This document shows positions 16,048 through 25,510 of a DNA stretch of 64,000 bases, piece by piece; the first letter of the stretch is position 1, and each line of letters opens with the position of its first letter. The position numbers and the translations under genes are program-made. Origin of the DNA: Vreelandella zhuhanensis (GTDB lineage Bacteria; Pseudomonadota; Gammaproteobacteria; Pseudomonadales; Halomonadaceae); NCBI RefSeq assembly GCF_009793355.1, contig NZ_WTKP01000004.1, positions 124,001 to 188,000 of the forward strand. Reading direction: 5' to 3'. Under the pieces are notes generated by a model. The model saw nothing but the letters and a program-made list of their open reading frames with translations. It searched no databases and was not told the origin of the DNA.

Positions 16048-17598
16048 ATGTCAGCCCTTCCCACGACCGCCGTCATTGGCGTGATCGGTGCCGGTGCCAT
16101 GGGTGCCGGTATCGCTCAGGTGGCCGCTCAGGCCGGCCATTCGGTCATCCTGCACGACAACCAGCCGGGCGCGGCCAGTGCCGGCATCGACAACATTCGC
16201 CGCCAGTTGGAAAAGCGCGTGGCCAAGGGCAAGATGCGCCAGGACGAAGTGGACGGCATCATCGCTCGCCTGCAGCCCGCCGACACTGTCGAGGCTTTGG
16301 CCGATAGCCGCTTGATCATCGAGGCCATCGTCGAGAATCTCGAGATCAAGCGTCAGGTGTTCGCTCAGCTCGAAGCGCTGTGCTCACCCGACACCTTGCT
16401 CGCCAGCAATACGTCCTCGCTGTCGATCACCTCGATTGCGGCCAACCTCGAACGCCCCGAACGCATGGCGGGACTGCACTTCTTCAACCCCGCACCCGTC
16501 ATGAAGCTGGTCGAAGTGGTGTCGGGCCTGGCGACCAGCGCCGAGGTCGCCGAGACTCTTTATGCCACCGCCAGCGCCTGGGGCAAGGTCGCGGTGCACG
16601 CCAGCTCCACCCCGGGCTTCATCGTCAACCGCGTGGCCCGGCCTTTCTATGCCGAAGGGCTGCGCCTGTTGCAGGAAGGCGCCGGCGACGCCGCCACCCT
16701 GGACGCCCTGTTGCGTCAGGCCGGCGGGTTTCGCATGGGACCCTTCGAGCTGATGGACCTGATCGGCCATGACGTCAATTACGCCGTGACCCGCTCGGTG
16801 TTCGATGCCTACTACGGCGATACCCGTTTCGAGCCTTCCCTGGTGCAGCAGGCCCTGGTCGAAGCCGGACGCCTGGGACGCAAGTCCGGACAAGGCTTTT
16901 ATGACTACTCTCGTGAAGGGCAGCATGAAAATACCGCCAAGCCTCAGCCCACAATCTCTGCACCGGCCCAGGCCGAATTACCGCCGCTGGTGGTACAGGG
17001 CGAGCCTGGGGTAATCGCTCCGCTGCTGGAACGCGCCCAGGAAAGCGGGCTCGAGGTGGTTCGCCGGGAGTCGTTGCAGCCGGACGGCACGACCCGCCTG
17101 CGCCTGGGCGATCTGGTGCTGGCCCTCAGCGACGGGCGTTGCGCCGCTGAGCGTGCGGTCAACGAAGGGCTCGAAGCGCTGGTGCTGTTCGACTTGTGCC
17201 TGGACTACCGCAACGCCGGTGCCATCGCGCTTTCCGCCAGCCACGCCACCTCCGCCGAGGCCCGTGAGCTTGCCACCGCCTTCTTCCAGCGCCTGGGAAT
17301 CGACGTGGTCTGGCTGACCGATACTCCGGGGCTGGTGGTATTGCGCACCGTGGCGATGCTCGCCAATGAAGCCGCCGACGCCGTCTTGCAAGGTGTATGC
17401 AGCGCCGAGGATGGCGACCTGGCCATGCAGGCCGGGGTCAACTATCCCCGTGGCCCCTTGGCCTGGGCGGACTCGCTGGGCCTGGCCTTCGTCCACCGCA
17501 CCCTCACGCACCTGCAGCAGAGCTACGGCGAGGAGCGCTATCGCGCCTCTTTCCTGCTGCGTCGCAAGGCCCTGACCGAGGAAAACTTTCATGAGTGA
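16048..17598 (+). CDS. paaH: PaaH, 3-hydroxyadipyl-CoA dehydrogenase
   Basis: 516 residues. N-terminal Rossmann domain with GAGAMGAGIAQVAAQAGH; SSLSITSIAANLERPERMAGLHFFNPAP and TPGFIVNRVARPFYAE typical of 3-hydroxyacyl-CoA dehydrogenases; a second C-terminal dehydrogenase helical domain near 400-500 (NEAADAVLQGVCS, DLAMQAGVNYPRGP). It oxidises 3-hydroxyadipyl-CoA to 3-oxoadipyl-CoA with NAD+. Somewhat longer than the 475-residue E. coli protein, with a linker around 290-320. It overlaps paaI by 8 bp. Confidence 0.96.
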   Translation: MSALPTTAVIGVIGAGAMGAGIAQVAAQAGHSVILHDNQPGAASAGIDNIRRQLEKRVAKGKMRQDEVDGIIARLQPADTVEALADSRLIIEAIVENLEIKRQVFAQLEALCSPDTLLASNTSSLSITSIAANLERPERMAGLHFFNPAPVMKLVEVVSGLATSAEVAETLYATASAWGKVAVHASSTPGFIVNRVARPFYAEGLRLLQEGAGDAATLDALLRQAGGFRMGPFELMDLIGHDVNYAVTRSVFDAYYGDTRFEPSLVQQALVEAGRLGRKSGQGFYDYSREGQHENTAKPQPTISAPAQAELPPLVVQGEPGVIAPLLERAQESGLEVVRRESLQPDGTTRLRLGDLVLALSDGRCAAERAVNEGLEALVLFDLCLDYRNAGAIALSASHATSAEARELATAFFQRLGIDVVWLTDTPGLVVLRTVAMLANEAADAVLQGVCSAEDGDLAMQAGVNYPRGPLAWADSLGLAFVHRTLTHLQQSYGEERYRASFLLRRKALTEENFHE

Positions 17599-18058
17599 GT
17601 CCCCACTGACCCCGCAACAGCTGGCCGAAGCCTGTGCCGAGTCGATGTTTTCCCGCGACCATGCTAGCCAAGGGCTGGGCATGCGCATCACTCGCATGGC
17701 CCCCGGCTACGCCGAACTGACCATGACCGTGCGCCAGGAAATGGTGCAGGGTCACGGCAACTGCCATGGCGGGTTCCTGTTTACCCTGGCCGACTCCGCC
17801 TTTGCGTTTGCCTGCAACAGCTATGATGAAGCCACGGTGGCCGCCGGCTGCAGTATCGACTACCTCGGCCCCGGCCAGCTGGGCGATGTACTCACCGCCA
17901 CCGCCGAAGAACGCAGCCGCCGCGGGCGCACCGGCATTTACGACATCACGTTGCGCAATCAGCACGGCGACACCGTTGCCTTGTTCCGTGGACGTTCCTA
18001 TAAGATTCGCGGCAGCGTACGCCGCCTGGAAGACATCGCTGCTGGAGATAATCCATGA
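17591..18058 (+). CDS. paaI: PaaI, phenylacetyl-CoA pathway thioesterase
   Basis: 155-residue hot-dog fold. [24 protein letters not shown] contains the conserved Gly-Gly and catalytic Asp of PaaI thioesterases. It hydrolyses hydroxylated phenylacetyl-CoA and other stalled CoA esters, freeing CoA. Overlaps paaH by 8 bp and paaJ by 4 bp, so translation is coupled across H-I-J. Confidence 0.95.
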   Translation: MSESPLTPQQLAEACAESMFSRDHASQGLGMRITRMAPGYAELTMTVRQEMVQGHGNCHGGFLFTLADSAFAFACNSYDEATVAAGCSIDYLGPGQLGDVLTATAEERSRRGRTGIYDITLRNQHGDTVALFRGRSYKIRGSVRRLEDIAAGDNP

Positions 18059-19260
18059 AAGACGCCCTGATAATCGATGCCATTCGTACCCCGGTCGGTC
18101 GCTACGGCGGCGCGCTTTCGAGCATGCGCGCCGATGACCTGGGGGCCGTTCCCATGCGTACCCTGATGGAGCGCAACCCGAGCGTCGACTGGTCGTTGAT
18201 CGACGATATCTTTTACGGCTGCGCCAACCAGGCCGGGGAAGACAACCGTAACGTGGCGCGCATGTCCGCCCTGCTCGCCGGGCTTCCGGTCGAGGTGCCC
18301 GGCACCACCATCAACCGCCTGTGCGGTTCCGGCATGGATGCGATAGGCAATGCCGCCCGCACCCTCAAGGCCGGCGAAGCCGGGCTGATGATCGCCGGGG
18401 GCGTGGAGTCGATGTCACGCGCGCCCTTCGTGATGGGCAAGGCCGAACAGGCCTTCTCGCGTCAGGCCGATATCTTCGACACCACCATCGGCTGGCGCTT
18501 CATCAACCGTGCCATGAAAGCCCAGTTCGGGGTGGATTCAATGCCCGAAACCGCTGAGAACGTGGCCGAGCAGTTCGGCATTTCCCGGGAAGATCAGGAC
18601 GCCTTCGCACTGCGCAGCCAACAGCGCACCGCCGCCGCCATGCAGGCCGGTCGTCTCGCCGAGGAAATCGTTGCGGTCGAAATACCCCGGCGCAAGCAGG
18701 ACCCGCTGGTGGTGGATACCGATGAACATCCGCGTGCCTCCACCACCGCCGAGCAACTCGCCAAGCTGCCCACTCCCTTCCGCGAAGGCGGCAGTGTCAC
18801 GGCAGGCAATGCCTCGGGCGTCAACGATGGTGCCTGTGCGCTGTTGATGGCGTCCCCCGACCAGGCCGAGCGCTTCGGCCTCAAGGCCCGCGCTCGTGTG
18901 GTGGGCATGGCCACCGCTGGGGTGGAGCCGCGCATCATGGGGTTCGGCCCCTCGCCGGCCACCCGCAAGGTGCTCGCCCAGACCGGGCTGACTCTCGACC
19001 AGATGGACGTCATCGAGCTCAATGAAGCCTTCGCCGCTCAGGCCTTGGCGGTAATGCGCGACCTGGGCCTTGACGACGACGCCGAACACGTCAATCCCAA
19101 TGGAGGTGCCATCGCCTTGGGCCATCCGCTGGGCATGAGCGGCGCTCGGCTGGTCACCACGGCCCTGCATGAACTCGAGCGCCGGCAAGGACGCTTTGCG
19201 CTATGCACCATGTGTATCGGTGTCGGCCAGGGCATTGCCCTGATCATTCAGCGCCAGTAA
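18055..19260 (+). CDS. paaJ: PaaJ, 3-oxoadipyl-CoA/3-oxo-5,6-dehydrosuberyl-CoA thiolase
   Basis: 401 residues, the exact length of E. coli PaaJ. The nucleophilic cysteine lies in [51 protein letters not shown] and [10 protein letters not shown] supply the remaining catalytic His and Cys. It acts twice in the pathway: on 3-oxo-5,6-dehydrosuberyl-CoA and on 3-oxoadipyl-CoA, giving acetyl-CoA and succinyl-CoA. Confidence 0.96.
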   Translation: MKDALIIDAIRTPVGRYGGALSSMRADDLGAVPMRTLMERNPSVDWSLIDDIFYGCANQAGEDNRNVARMSALLAGLPVEVPGTTINRLCGSGMDAIGNAARTLKAGEAGLMIAGGVESMSRAPFVMGKAEQAFSRQADIFDTTIGWRFINRAMKAQFGVDSMPETAENVAEQFGISREDQDAFALRSQQRTAAAMQAGRLAEEIVAVEIPRRKQDPLVVDTDEHPRASTTAEQLAKLPTPFREGGSVTAGNASGVNDGACALLMASPDQAERFGLKARARVVGMATAGVEPRIMGFGPSPATRKVLAQTGLTLDQMDVIELNEAFAAQALAVMRDLGLDDDAEHVNPNGGAIALGHPLGMSGARLVTTALHELERRQGRFALCTMCIGVGQGIALIIQRQ

Positions 19261-19313
19261 GCCTATTTCTTAGCTATAAGCCTAATAACAACTTGCTTGA
19301 CCGGAGACTCCTG

Positions 19314-20627
19314 ATGAATCAGCCCGCAACGCGTATCGATACCGCGACTCTCGACCCCCTGGAAACCGCCAGCGTCGACGAGCTGCGCGCCACTCAGGTC
19401 AAGCGCCTGAAGTGGAGTTTGAAGCACGCCTACGAAAACGTGCCGTTCTACCGTCAGTCCTTTGACAAGGCGGGGGTGCACCCCGATGACATCCAGACGC
19501 TGGAGGATATCGCCAAACTGCCTTTCACCACCAAGGCAGACCTGCGCGCCAATTACCCCTACGGCATGTTCGCCACGCCAATGAGTGAAATCGTGCGGAT
19601 CCATGCGTCCAGTGGCACCACCGGGCAACCCACCGTGGTCGGCTACACTCAGAACGACATCAATGTGTGGTCCGATGTGGTGGCGCGCTCGATCCGTGCT
19701 GCCGGCGGCAGCCGCAACGACAAGGTGCACGTGGCGTATGGCTACGGCCTGTTCACCGGCGGGCTGGGTGCCCATTACGGTGCCGAGCGCCTGGGCTGCG
19801 CGGTAATCCCCATGTCCGGCGGCCAGACCGAGAAACAGGTCCAGCTAATCCGGGATTTCGAGCCGGACATCATCATGGTCACCCCCTCCTACATGCTTAA
19901 CATTGCTGACGAAATGGAGCGTCAAGGCATCGATCCGCACACGCTGCCGCTGCGTACCGGCATCTTCGGTGCCGAGCCCTGGACCGACAGCATGCGCACC
20001 GCCCTCGAGAAGCGTCTGGGTATCGATGCGCTGGACATCTATGGCTTGTCGGAAGTCATGGGACCCGGTGTGGGCATGGAGTGCCTGGAAACCAAGGACG
20101 GCCCGACCATCTGGGAGGACCATTTCTATCCCGAGATCATCGACCCGGTCAGCGGCGAAGTTCTGCCGGACGGCGAATACGGCGAGCTGGTGTTCACCAC
20201 CCTGACCAAGGAAGGCCTGCCGGTGGTTCGCTACCGCACCCGCGACCTCACCCGCTTGCTGCCGGGCACCGCGCGTCCCATGCGGCGCATCGACAAGATC
20301 ACCGGGCGTAGTGACGACATGCTGATTATCCGCGGGGTCAATGTGTTCCCCACCCAGATCGAAGAACAGTTGCTCAAGGTCGAGTCGCTCTCGCCGCATT
20401 ACGAGATCGAAGTCAGCCGCCAGGGCAACATGGACATGGTGCTGGTGCGTGTCGAGGCAAGCCACCATGACATCGCCCGCGACCCGGTGGCCTGCGAACA
20501 GGCCTCAAAACAACTCCAGCATGCGATCAAGACCTATATCGGCATCAGCACCCAGATCGAAGTCTGTGAAGTGGAAAGCGTCATGCGCTCGCTGGGCAAG
20601 GCCAAGCGCGTCAAGGATCTGCGCTGA
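19314..20627 (+). CDS. paaK: PaaK, phenylacetate-CoA ligase
   Basis: 437 residues, as in E. coli. ATP-binding P-loop IHASSGTTGQPTVVGYTQ, GLSEVMGPGVGMEC and the hinge region YRTRDLTRLLPG mark the ANL adenylating superfamily, PaaK subgroup. It activates phenylacetate with ATP and CoA, making the inducer phenylacetyl-CoA. Start at ATG 19314 after GGAG; the open frame before it overlaps paaJ. The last gene before a terminator. Confidence 0.97.
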   Translation: MNQPATRIDTATLDPLETASVDELRATQVKRLKWSLKHAYENVPFYRQSFDKAGVHPDDIQTLEDIAKLPFTTKADLRANYPYGMFATPMSEIVRIHASSGTTGQPTVVGYTQNDINVWSDVVARSIRAAGGSRNDKVHVAYGYGLFTGGLGAHYGAERLGCAVIPMSGGQTEKQVQLIRDFEPDIIMVTPSYMLNIADEMERQGIDPHTLPLRTGIFGAEPWTDSMRTALEKRLGIDALDIYGLSEVMGPGVGMECLETKDGPTIWEDHFYPEIIDPVSGEVLPDGEYGELVFTTLTKEGLPVVRYRTRDLTRLLPGTARPMRRIDKITGRSDDMLIIRGVNVFPTQIEEQLLKVESLSPHYEIEVSRQGNMDMVLVRVEASHHDIARDPVACEQASKQLQHAIKTYIGISTQIEVCEVESVMRSLGKAKRVKDLR

Positions 20628-20680
20628 TTTAATCCTCCCGCCACTTGATGAGTCGCTCTCAGCATTCTCAGCATTGGTCC

Positions 20681-20700
20681 AAAGCCCCTTCGGGGGCTTT
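20681..20700 (+). terminator. Terminator after paaK
   Basis: AAAGCCCC, TTCG loop, GGGGGCTTT then TTCAT: a textbook rho-independent terminator 54 bp after paaK. It separates the paaFGHIJK transcript from paaABCDE. The rest of 20628-20939 holds the paaA promoter. Confidence 0.9.
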
Positions 20701-20820
20701 TTCATACCCGAATGGTTAACAGATTCAGAAAAGCGACCAATATCCAGAATCACTTTATTTTAAGCTCCACTCCTTTAGAGCCCGCTTATCCTGGCATGGA
20801 CTCTTATCACAAAGTCTTAA

Positions 20821-20869
20821 AGTGACACACAAAAATACTTGTTGATAAAATATTCCGTGTCACTATACT
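20821..20869 (+). promoter_or_regulatory. paaABCDE promoter inside an inverted repeat
   Basis: TTGATA (20842-20847), a 16-nt spacer and TATACT (20864-20869), nearly the same boxes and spacing as the paaF promoter. Perfect arms AGTGACAC (20821-20828) and GTGTCACT (20857-20864) bracket the -35 box, the second touching the -10. That layout suits a repressor or activator dimer, PaaX being the likely one. Confidence 0.6.
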
Positions 20870-20939
20870 TTGTAGAAGCACTTCACTTTACAAAAGATAA
20901 GTCACACCCCCCTGACATACCGACGCCGCGGAGGTCTCT

Positions 20940-21926
20940 ATGTACGCGCAGCTCGTTGAAACCGGTTCCAGCAAACTCAAGACACTTGACGAGATGAGCC
21001 CCGAGGAACGCCAGTTCCAGGAGCGCATCAATGATGAAATCAAGATAGAACCCAAGAATTGGATGCCGGACGCCTATCGCAAGACATTGATCCGTCAGAT
21101 CTCCCAACACGCTCACTCTGAGATCGTCGGGATGCTGCCGGAAGGTAACTGGCTGACGCGTGCGCCGACCCTCAAGCGTAAGCTGCAGCTGATGGCCAAG
21201 ATTCAGGATGAAGCGGGACACGGCCTGTACCTTTACAGCGCCATGGAAACCTTGGGCGCCGACCGCGACGAGGAAATCGACAAGCTCCACGACGGCCGTG
21301 CCAAGTATTCCAGCATCTTCAACTACCCCACGCTCAACTGGGCCGACATGGGCACCGTCGGCTGGCTGGTCGACGGCGCCGCCATCGTCAACCAGGTACC
21401 GCTGCAGCGCACCTCTTACGGCCCCTATTCACGCGCCATGATCCGTGTATGCAAGGAAGAGAGTTTCCACCAGCGCCAGGGGTATCAGATCCTGCTGACC
21501 ATGATGCAGGAGGGCACCGACGACCAGAAAGCCATGGTGCAGGACTCCATCAACCGCATGTGGTGGCCGGCCTTGATGATGTTCGGTCCGTCCGACGACA
21601 ACTCCCCCAACAGCGCCCAGTCGATGGCCTGGAAGATCAAGCGCCACAGCAACGATGAGCTGCGTCAGCGTTTTCTCGACCAGACCGTCCCGCAACTCGA
21701 ACTACTGGGCTGCACCGCACCAGACCCGGACCTCAAATATAACGAGGAAACCGGTCACTACGAGTTCGGTGAAATCGATTGGCAGGAATTCTTCGACGTG
21801 GTCAAGGGCAACGGCCCCTGCAACCGCGAACGCATCGAAGCACGTCGCAGTGCCATCGATAACGGTGCTTGGGTGCGTGAAGCCGCTGTGGCTCACGCCG
21901 CCAAGCGTCAAAGCCGGGCCGCCTAA
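20940..21926 (+). CDS. paaA: PaaA, phenylacetyl-CoA 1,2-epoxidase catalytic subunit
   Basis: 328 residues. Di-iron carboxylate oxygenase subunit of the PaaABCE complex that epoxidises phenylacetyl-CoA. The motifs [14 protein letters not shown] and [13 protein letters not shown] provide the E-x2-H iron ligands. The C-terminal [13 protein letters not shown] is typical. GGAGGT lies 6 nt before ATG. First gene of paaABCDE. Confidence 0.97.
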   Translation: MYAQLVETGSSKLKTLDEMSPEERQFQERINDEIKIEPKNWMPDAYRKTLIRQISQHAHSEIVGMLPEGNWLTRAPTLKRKLQLMAKIQDEAGHGLYLYSAMETLGADRDEEIDKLHDGRAKYSSIFNYPTLNWADMGTVGWLVDGAAIVNQVPLQRTSYGPYSRAMIRVCKEESFHQRQGYQILLTMMQEGTDDQKAMVQDSINRMWWPALMMFGPSDDNSPNSAQSMAWKIKRHSNDELRQRFLDQTVPQLELLGCTAPDPDLKYNEETGHYEFGEIDWQEFFDVVKGNGPCNRERIEARRSAIDNGAWVREAAVAHAAKRQSRAA

Positions 21927-22031
21927 TCGCAACACCCCGAGCTTTTAAAACCTAAGTTTTTAAAAACAGTTCTTTTAAAACAATAGGGAGTCCCGCGGCG
22001 CGGGGCTCCTCTGACCACCGAGGTTTTCCCC

Positions 22032-22313
22032 ATGGCTGACTGGCCCCTCTTCGAAGTTTTCGTACGCAGCAAGCACGGCCTGAATCACAAGCACGTCGGC
22101 AGCGTGCATGCCGCCGACCGTCGCATGGCCATCGAAAACGCCCGCGAGCTTTATACCCGTCGTAATGAAGGAGTGAGTATCTGGATCATCCCGGCCAGCG
22201 AAATCACCGCTTCTTCTCCCGACGAGAAAGAGCCGCTGTTCGACCCGTCCAACGACAAGGTCTATCGCCACGCATCCTTCTACAAACTGCCGAAAGAAGT
22301 CGGCCACATGTAA
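22032..22313 (+). CDS. paaB: PaaB, epoxidase structural subunit
   Basis: 93 residues beginning WPLFEVFVRSKHGLNHKHVGS, the conserved PaaB opening. PaaB bridges PaaAC units in the epoxidase complex. RRNEGVSIWIIPASEI and the LFDPSNDKVYRH segment are highly typical. The 105-bp gap from paaA contains TTTTAAAA repeats and a possible CCCGCGGCGCGGG-type hairpin that could tune expression. Confidence 0.96.
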   Translation: MADWPLFEVFVRSKHGLNHKHVGSVHAADRRMAIENARELYTRRNEGVSIWIIPASEITASSPDEKEPLFDPSNDKVYRHASFYKLPKEVGHM

Positions 22314-22324
22314 GGGAGGCTGTG

Positions 22325-23104
22325 ATGCATAACGTAGCTCAAAAGACACAAACACCGTTGATCGCTTACCTGCTGCGCCTCGGCGACAGCGCTTTGGTAC
22401 TCGGTCAGCGTAGCGCGCAATTATGTGGCAAGGCCCCGGCGCTTGAAGAAGAAATGGCCTTGATGAACGTGGGTCTCGACCTCTTTGGTCAGGCGCGCAA
22501 CTGGCTGACCTACGCCGCGGAACTGGAAGGTGAAGGTCATGATGCCGATCATCTGGCATTTCGCCGCGACGCTCAGGATTTTCGTAACCTCCTGATCGTC
22601 GAGCAGCCCAACGGCGACTTCGCCGATACCATGGGGCGTCAGTTCCTGTTCGACGCATGGCACGTTCACCTGCTTGACGGCCTGACCCAGTCCAGCGACC
22701 CCCGCATCGCCGAAGTGGCCGCCAAGTCGCTCAAGGAAGCGACGTATCATCTGCGCCGCTCTTCCGAGTGGGTCATGCGCCTGGGCGACGGCACCGAAGA
22801 AAGCCATACCCGCATGCAGCGTGCCCTGGATAACCTCTGGCGCTTCACCGGCGAGCTGACCCAGTTCGACGAGATCGATCAGGCCATGTTCGAGGCCGGT
22901 ATCGCGCCTGACCCGGAAATCCTTGCCACTCGCTGGAAAGCGACCGTGGAAGAGGTGCTCGAGGAAGCCACCCTGGTGCGCCCCTCCTACGACACTTGGA
23001 TGTATACCGGCGGCAAAGTCGGTCATCACACCGAGCACCTGGGCTTTCTACTGGCGGAAATGCAATATCTGCCGAGGACGTATCCCGATGCTACCGTCTG
23101 GTAA
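22325..23104 (+). CDS. paaC: PaaC, epoxidase structural subunit
   Basis: 259 residues, non-catalytic relative of PaaA and its structural partner. Recognisable by LIAYLLRLGDSALVLGQR, DLFGQARNWLTYAAELEG and the C-terminal HTEHLGFLLAEMQYLPRTYP. ATG 22325 is preferred over GTG 22322 because GGGAGG at 22314-22319 is better spaced from it. The 3' end overlaps paaD by 17 bp. Confidence 0.96.
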   Translation: MHNVAQKTQTPLIAYLLRLGDSALVLGQRSAQLCGKAPALEEEMALMNVGLDLFGQARNWLTYAAELEGEGHDADHLAFRRDAQDFRNLLIVEQPNGDFADTMGRQFLFDAWHVHLLDGLTQSSDPRIAEVAAKSLKEATYHLRRSSEWVMRLGDGTEESHTRMQRALDNLWRFTGELTQFDEIDQAMFEAGIAPDPEILATRWKATVEEVLEEATLVRPSYDTWMYTGGKVGHHTEHLGFLLAEMQYLPRTYPDATVW

Positions 23105-23672
23105 CCATCCGTCGAAGCCGGTCGATGACTGGCCTTCCAGCGACTTGATCGGCAGCGATCGCAGCGGACTGCCGCGCGCCGGCGATGAAGGCGATATCGA
23201 CGCCGTGCGGGCGGTGCTGCAGGAAGTGCCGGATCCGGAAGTCCCGGTCGTCAGCGTGGTTGAGCTGGGCATCGTGCGCGATATCGAGTGGCTCGACGGT
23301 CGGCTGGTGGTCAGCGTGACCCCGACCTACTCCGGCTGCCCGGCAACCGAGGTCATCGAGCAGCATATCCATGAAGCGCTAGTGGCCGCGGGCTACCCGG
23401 ACCCTTTGATCCAGCGCCGCCTGTCCCCCGCCTGGACCACCGACTGGCTGACCGAGGCAGGACGCGAAAAGTTGCGCGCCTATGGCATTGCCCCCCCGGT
23501 AGGTAGCGCGAGCAAACGCAGCCTGGTCGGTCAAGCCGACCCGGTAGTGCCCTGCCCTTTATGCGGTAGTGAAGCGACCGAACGCGTCAGCGAATTCGGC
23601 TCCACTGCTTGTAAGGCGCTCTACCGCTGTCGTGACTGCCTAGAGCCTTTCGACTATTTCAAGTGCCTGTAA
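23088..23672 (+). CDS. paaD: PaaD, iron-sulfur/maturation factor for the epoxidase
   Basis: 194 residues. N-terminal MIP18/DUF59 fold (VPDPEVPVVSVVELGIVRDIEW, TPTYSGCPATEVI) and a C-terminal four-cysteine zinc-like site (CPLCG, CRDC). PaaD is needed for assembly of the epoxidase, probably of an iron centre, rather than catalysis. Start at ATG 23088 inside the paaC 3' end; the frame is open further upstream but that is paaC in another register. Confidence 0.94.
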   Translation: MLPSGNHPSKPVDDWPSSDLIGSDRSGLPRAGDEGDIDAVRAVLQEVPDPEVPVVSVVELGIVRDIEWLDGRLVVSVTPTYSGCPATEVIEQHIHEALVAAGYPDPLIQRRLSPAWTTDWLTEAGREKLRAYGIAPPVGSASKRSLVGQADPVVPCPLCGSEATERVSEFGSTACKALYRCRDCLEPFDYFKCL

Positions 23673-23691
23673 AACGACGAGACCATTCCCT

Positions 23692-24771
23692 ATGAGCCGA
23701 TTTCACGCCTTGACCGTCAAGAATGTTCGCAAGGAAACCCATGATGCCGTTTCCATTGCCTTCGACATTCCCGACGACCTGCTGGACGCCTTTCGCTTCA
23801 CTCAAGGGCAATACCTGACGCTGCGCCGCGACATCGAAGGCGAGGATATTCGCCGTTCCTATTCGATCTGCACCGGCGTCCACGAGCATGAGCTAAGAGT
23901 CGCCGTCAAACTGGTGCCGGGAGGTAGCTTTTCCACCTTTGCCAACCAGGAATTGAAAGCCGGCGACACCCTGGAAGTGATGCCGCCTCAGGGCAAGTTC
24001 TTCGTGCCTCTCGACCCCAGCCGTGAAGGGCATTATCTGGCAGTGACCGCCGGCAGTGGCATCACACCGATCATGTCGATCGTGTCCACCACTCTGGAAA
24101 CCGAGCCGAAAAGCCGTTTCACCGTCATCTATGGCAACCGTTCCACCACGGGTACGCTGTTCCGCGAGCGCCTGCAGGATCTCAAGGATCGTTACCTGGA
24201 ACGCCTCAATATCATTTACGTGTTCAGCCGCGAACAACAGGAAATCGACCTTTACAACGGTCGCATCGATGCCGACAAGTGCAACGCTCTGTTCGATCGC
24301 TGGGTGGAAGTGCCCAAGCTCGACGCCGCCTTCCTCTGCGGGCCTCAGGAAATGACCGAAACAGTGCGTGACGTGCTGGCCAACCACGGCCTGCCCAAGG
24401 AAAAGGTGTATTTCGAGCTGTTCAATACCAACCTGCCACGCACGGAGGCCAAGCGCCGCCAGGCAACCAAGGTGGGTCAGGTGGAAGCCGAAACCTCGCA
24501 CATCAAGGTGATCATCGACGGCCGTACCATTGAATATGACCTGCCCCGCAATACCCAGAGCATTCTGGATGCGGGTAACGAGCACGGCGCGGATATTCCC
24601 TTCTCATGCAAGGCCGGCGTCTGCTCCACCTGCCTGGCCAAAGTGGAGGAAGGCGAAGTCGAAATGGACGCCAACTTTGCTCTCGAAGACTACGAGATCG
24701 AAGCCGGCATGGTATTGAGCTGCCAGTGCTTTCCTCTAAGCAAGCACGTGACCCTCAACTATGATCACTGA
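23692..24771 (+). CDS. paaE: PaaE, epoxidase reductase subunit
   Basis: 359 residues. N-terminal FAD and NAD(P)H reductase domain (RRSYSICTG, GSGITPIMSIVSTTL) and a C-terminal plant-type [2Fe-2S] domain with CKAGVCSTC and a later Cys in LSCQCFP. It passes electrons from NADPH to PaaA. Last gene of the operon; a terminator follows. Confidence 0.97.
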   Translation: MSRFHALTVKNVRKETHDAVSIAFDIPDDLLDAFRFTQGQYLTLRRDIEGEDIRRSYSICTGVHEHELRVAVKLVPGGSFSTFANQELKAGDTLEVMPPQGKFFVPLDPSREGHYLAVTAGSGITPIMSIVSTTLETEPKSRFTVIYGNRSTTGTLFRERLQDLKDRYLERLNIIYVFSREQQEIDLYNGRIDADKCNALFDRWVEVPKLDAAFLCGPQEMTETVRDVLANHGLPKEKVYFELFNTNLPRTEAKRRQATKVGQVEAETSHIKVIIDGRTIEYDLPRNTQSILDAGNEHGADIPFSCKAGVCSTCLAKVEEGEVEMDANFALEDYEIEAGMVLSCQCFPLSKHVTLNYDH

Positions 24772-24808
24772 CGATTGATCATCAAGACCACGGATCACTA
24801 AACACGAC

Positions 24809-24837
24809 ACCGCCGGCCTCCAAGGAGAGCCGGCGGT
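24809..24837 (+). terminator. Terminator after paaE
   Basis: ACCGCCGGC (24809-24817) pairs with GCCGGCGGT (24829-24837), followed by ATTGTTTAT. It sits between converging genes and may serve both strands. Confidence 0.75.
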
Positions 24838-24887
24838 ATTGTTTATCTGCCGAAAATGCTCGGCAGACTCTGTCTTCGGTGCGTTTT

Positions 24888-25274
24888 TCATTGCTGAGGG
24901 CCCTGCTCCCCCGTGAAATAAGGCGCGTTGGGACAGAACTCGCGGGCGGTCTCAGCATCGGCGCCTGCCCGCATGGCAGTCCAGCAACGGCCCTTGACCG
25001 TGCATTCTTCACAACGAACCTCCAGGGTTTCTTGCACGTCAGCCAACGCTTGGCCGCTCACCCCGAAGGTCTTCATCATGGCCGGCATCATCACTTGCGA
25101 GGATGCAAAGTCGGCCACTCGTTTGTCGTCCAGCGACCGGGCCACGGCACGCTCCATCGGTGGGCTAAGCGGCGCTTCAAGGTCGCTGGCCAGCGTCTCG
25201 AGTGCCTCCGGGGCATGCCGACGCAGTTCTCGTACCACGCGTTCCCCCTGAATATAGTCTTCAAAGCGTTCCAT
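24888..25274 (-). CDS. Small cysteine-rich protein, DUF6455-like
   Basis: 128 residues with the pattern C-x2-C-x5-C-W-x15-C-P-N-A near the C-terminus (CEECTVKGRCW ... FCPNA). This resembles DUF6455, an uncharacterised family with conserved cysteines that may bind metal or an iron-sulfur cluster. Start at MERFEDYIQG (25274) because GGGAGG lies just before it. It faces paaE tail to tail. A paralogue with identical cysteine spacing lies at 47317-47760 beside a second aromatic-catabolic block. The short sequence GACACACAAAAAT upstream (25396-25408) also occurs at the paaA promoter, hinting at shared control. Function unknown. Confidence 0.7.
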   Translation of the reverse strand: MERFEDYIQGERVVRELRRHAPEALETLASDLEAPLSPPMERAVARSLDDKRVADFASSQVMMPAMMKTFGVSGQALADVQETLEVRCEECTVKGRCWTAMRAGADAETAREFCPNAPYFTGEQGPQQ

Positions 25275-25472
25275 ATAACCTCCCGAGGCCAACTATCGCC
25301 AACCCGACGGGTTGCACTAACGATATGGTGGTTCTCAAAAGGTAGCCCAGGGTCATGGGTGTGTTTTTGACCTCGATCAAATCAGCATCAAAAAAGACAC
25401 ACAAAAATTAAAAAATTAATTTTATCTGTATCGCTTTAAGAGGCTTAATTTGGATTACTTCCAGAAAAACAA

Positions 25473-25497
25473 AAGGGCCGGGCATAGCCCGACCCTT
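25473..25497 (-). terminator. Terminator of the first TRAP operon
   Basis: AAGGGCCGGGC (25473-25483) pairs with GCCCGACCCTT (25487-25497) with one mismatch that is a G-U pair in the minus-strand RNA, where TTTTGTTTTT follows. It lies 14 bp beyond the dctM stop. The remaining 25275-25472 is AT-rich upstream DNA of the DUF6455-like gene. Confidence 0.8.
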
Positions 25498-25510
25498 ACG
25501 CTGAGGTCGC

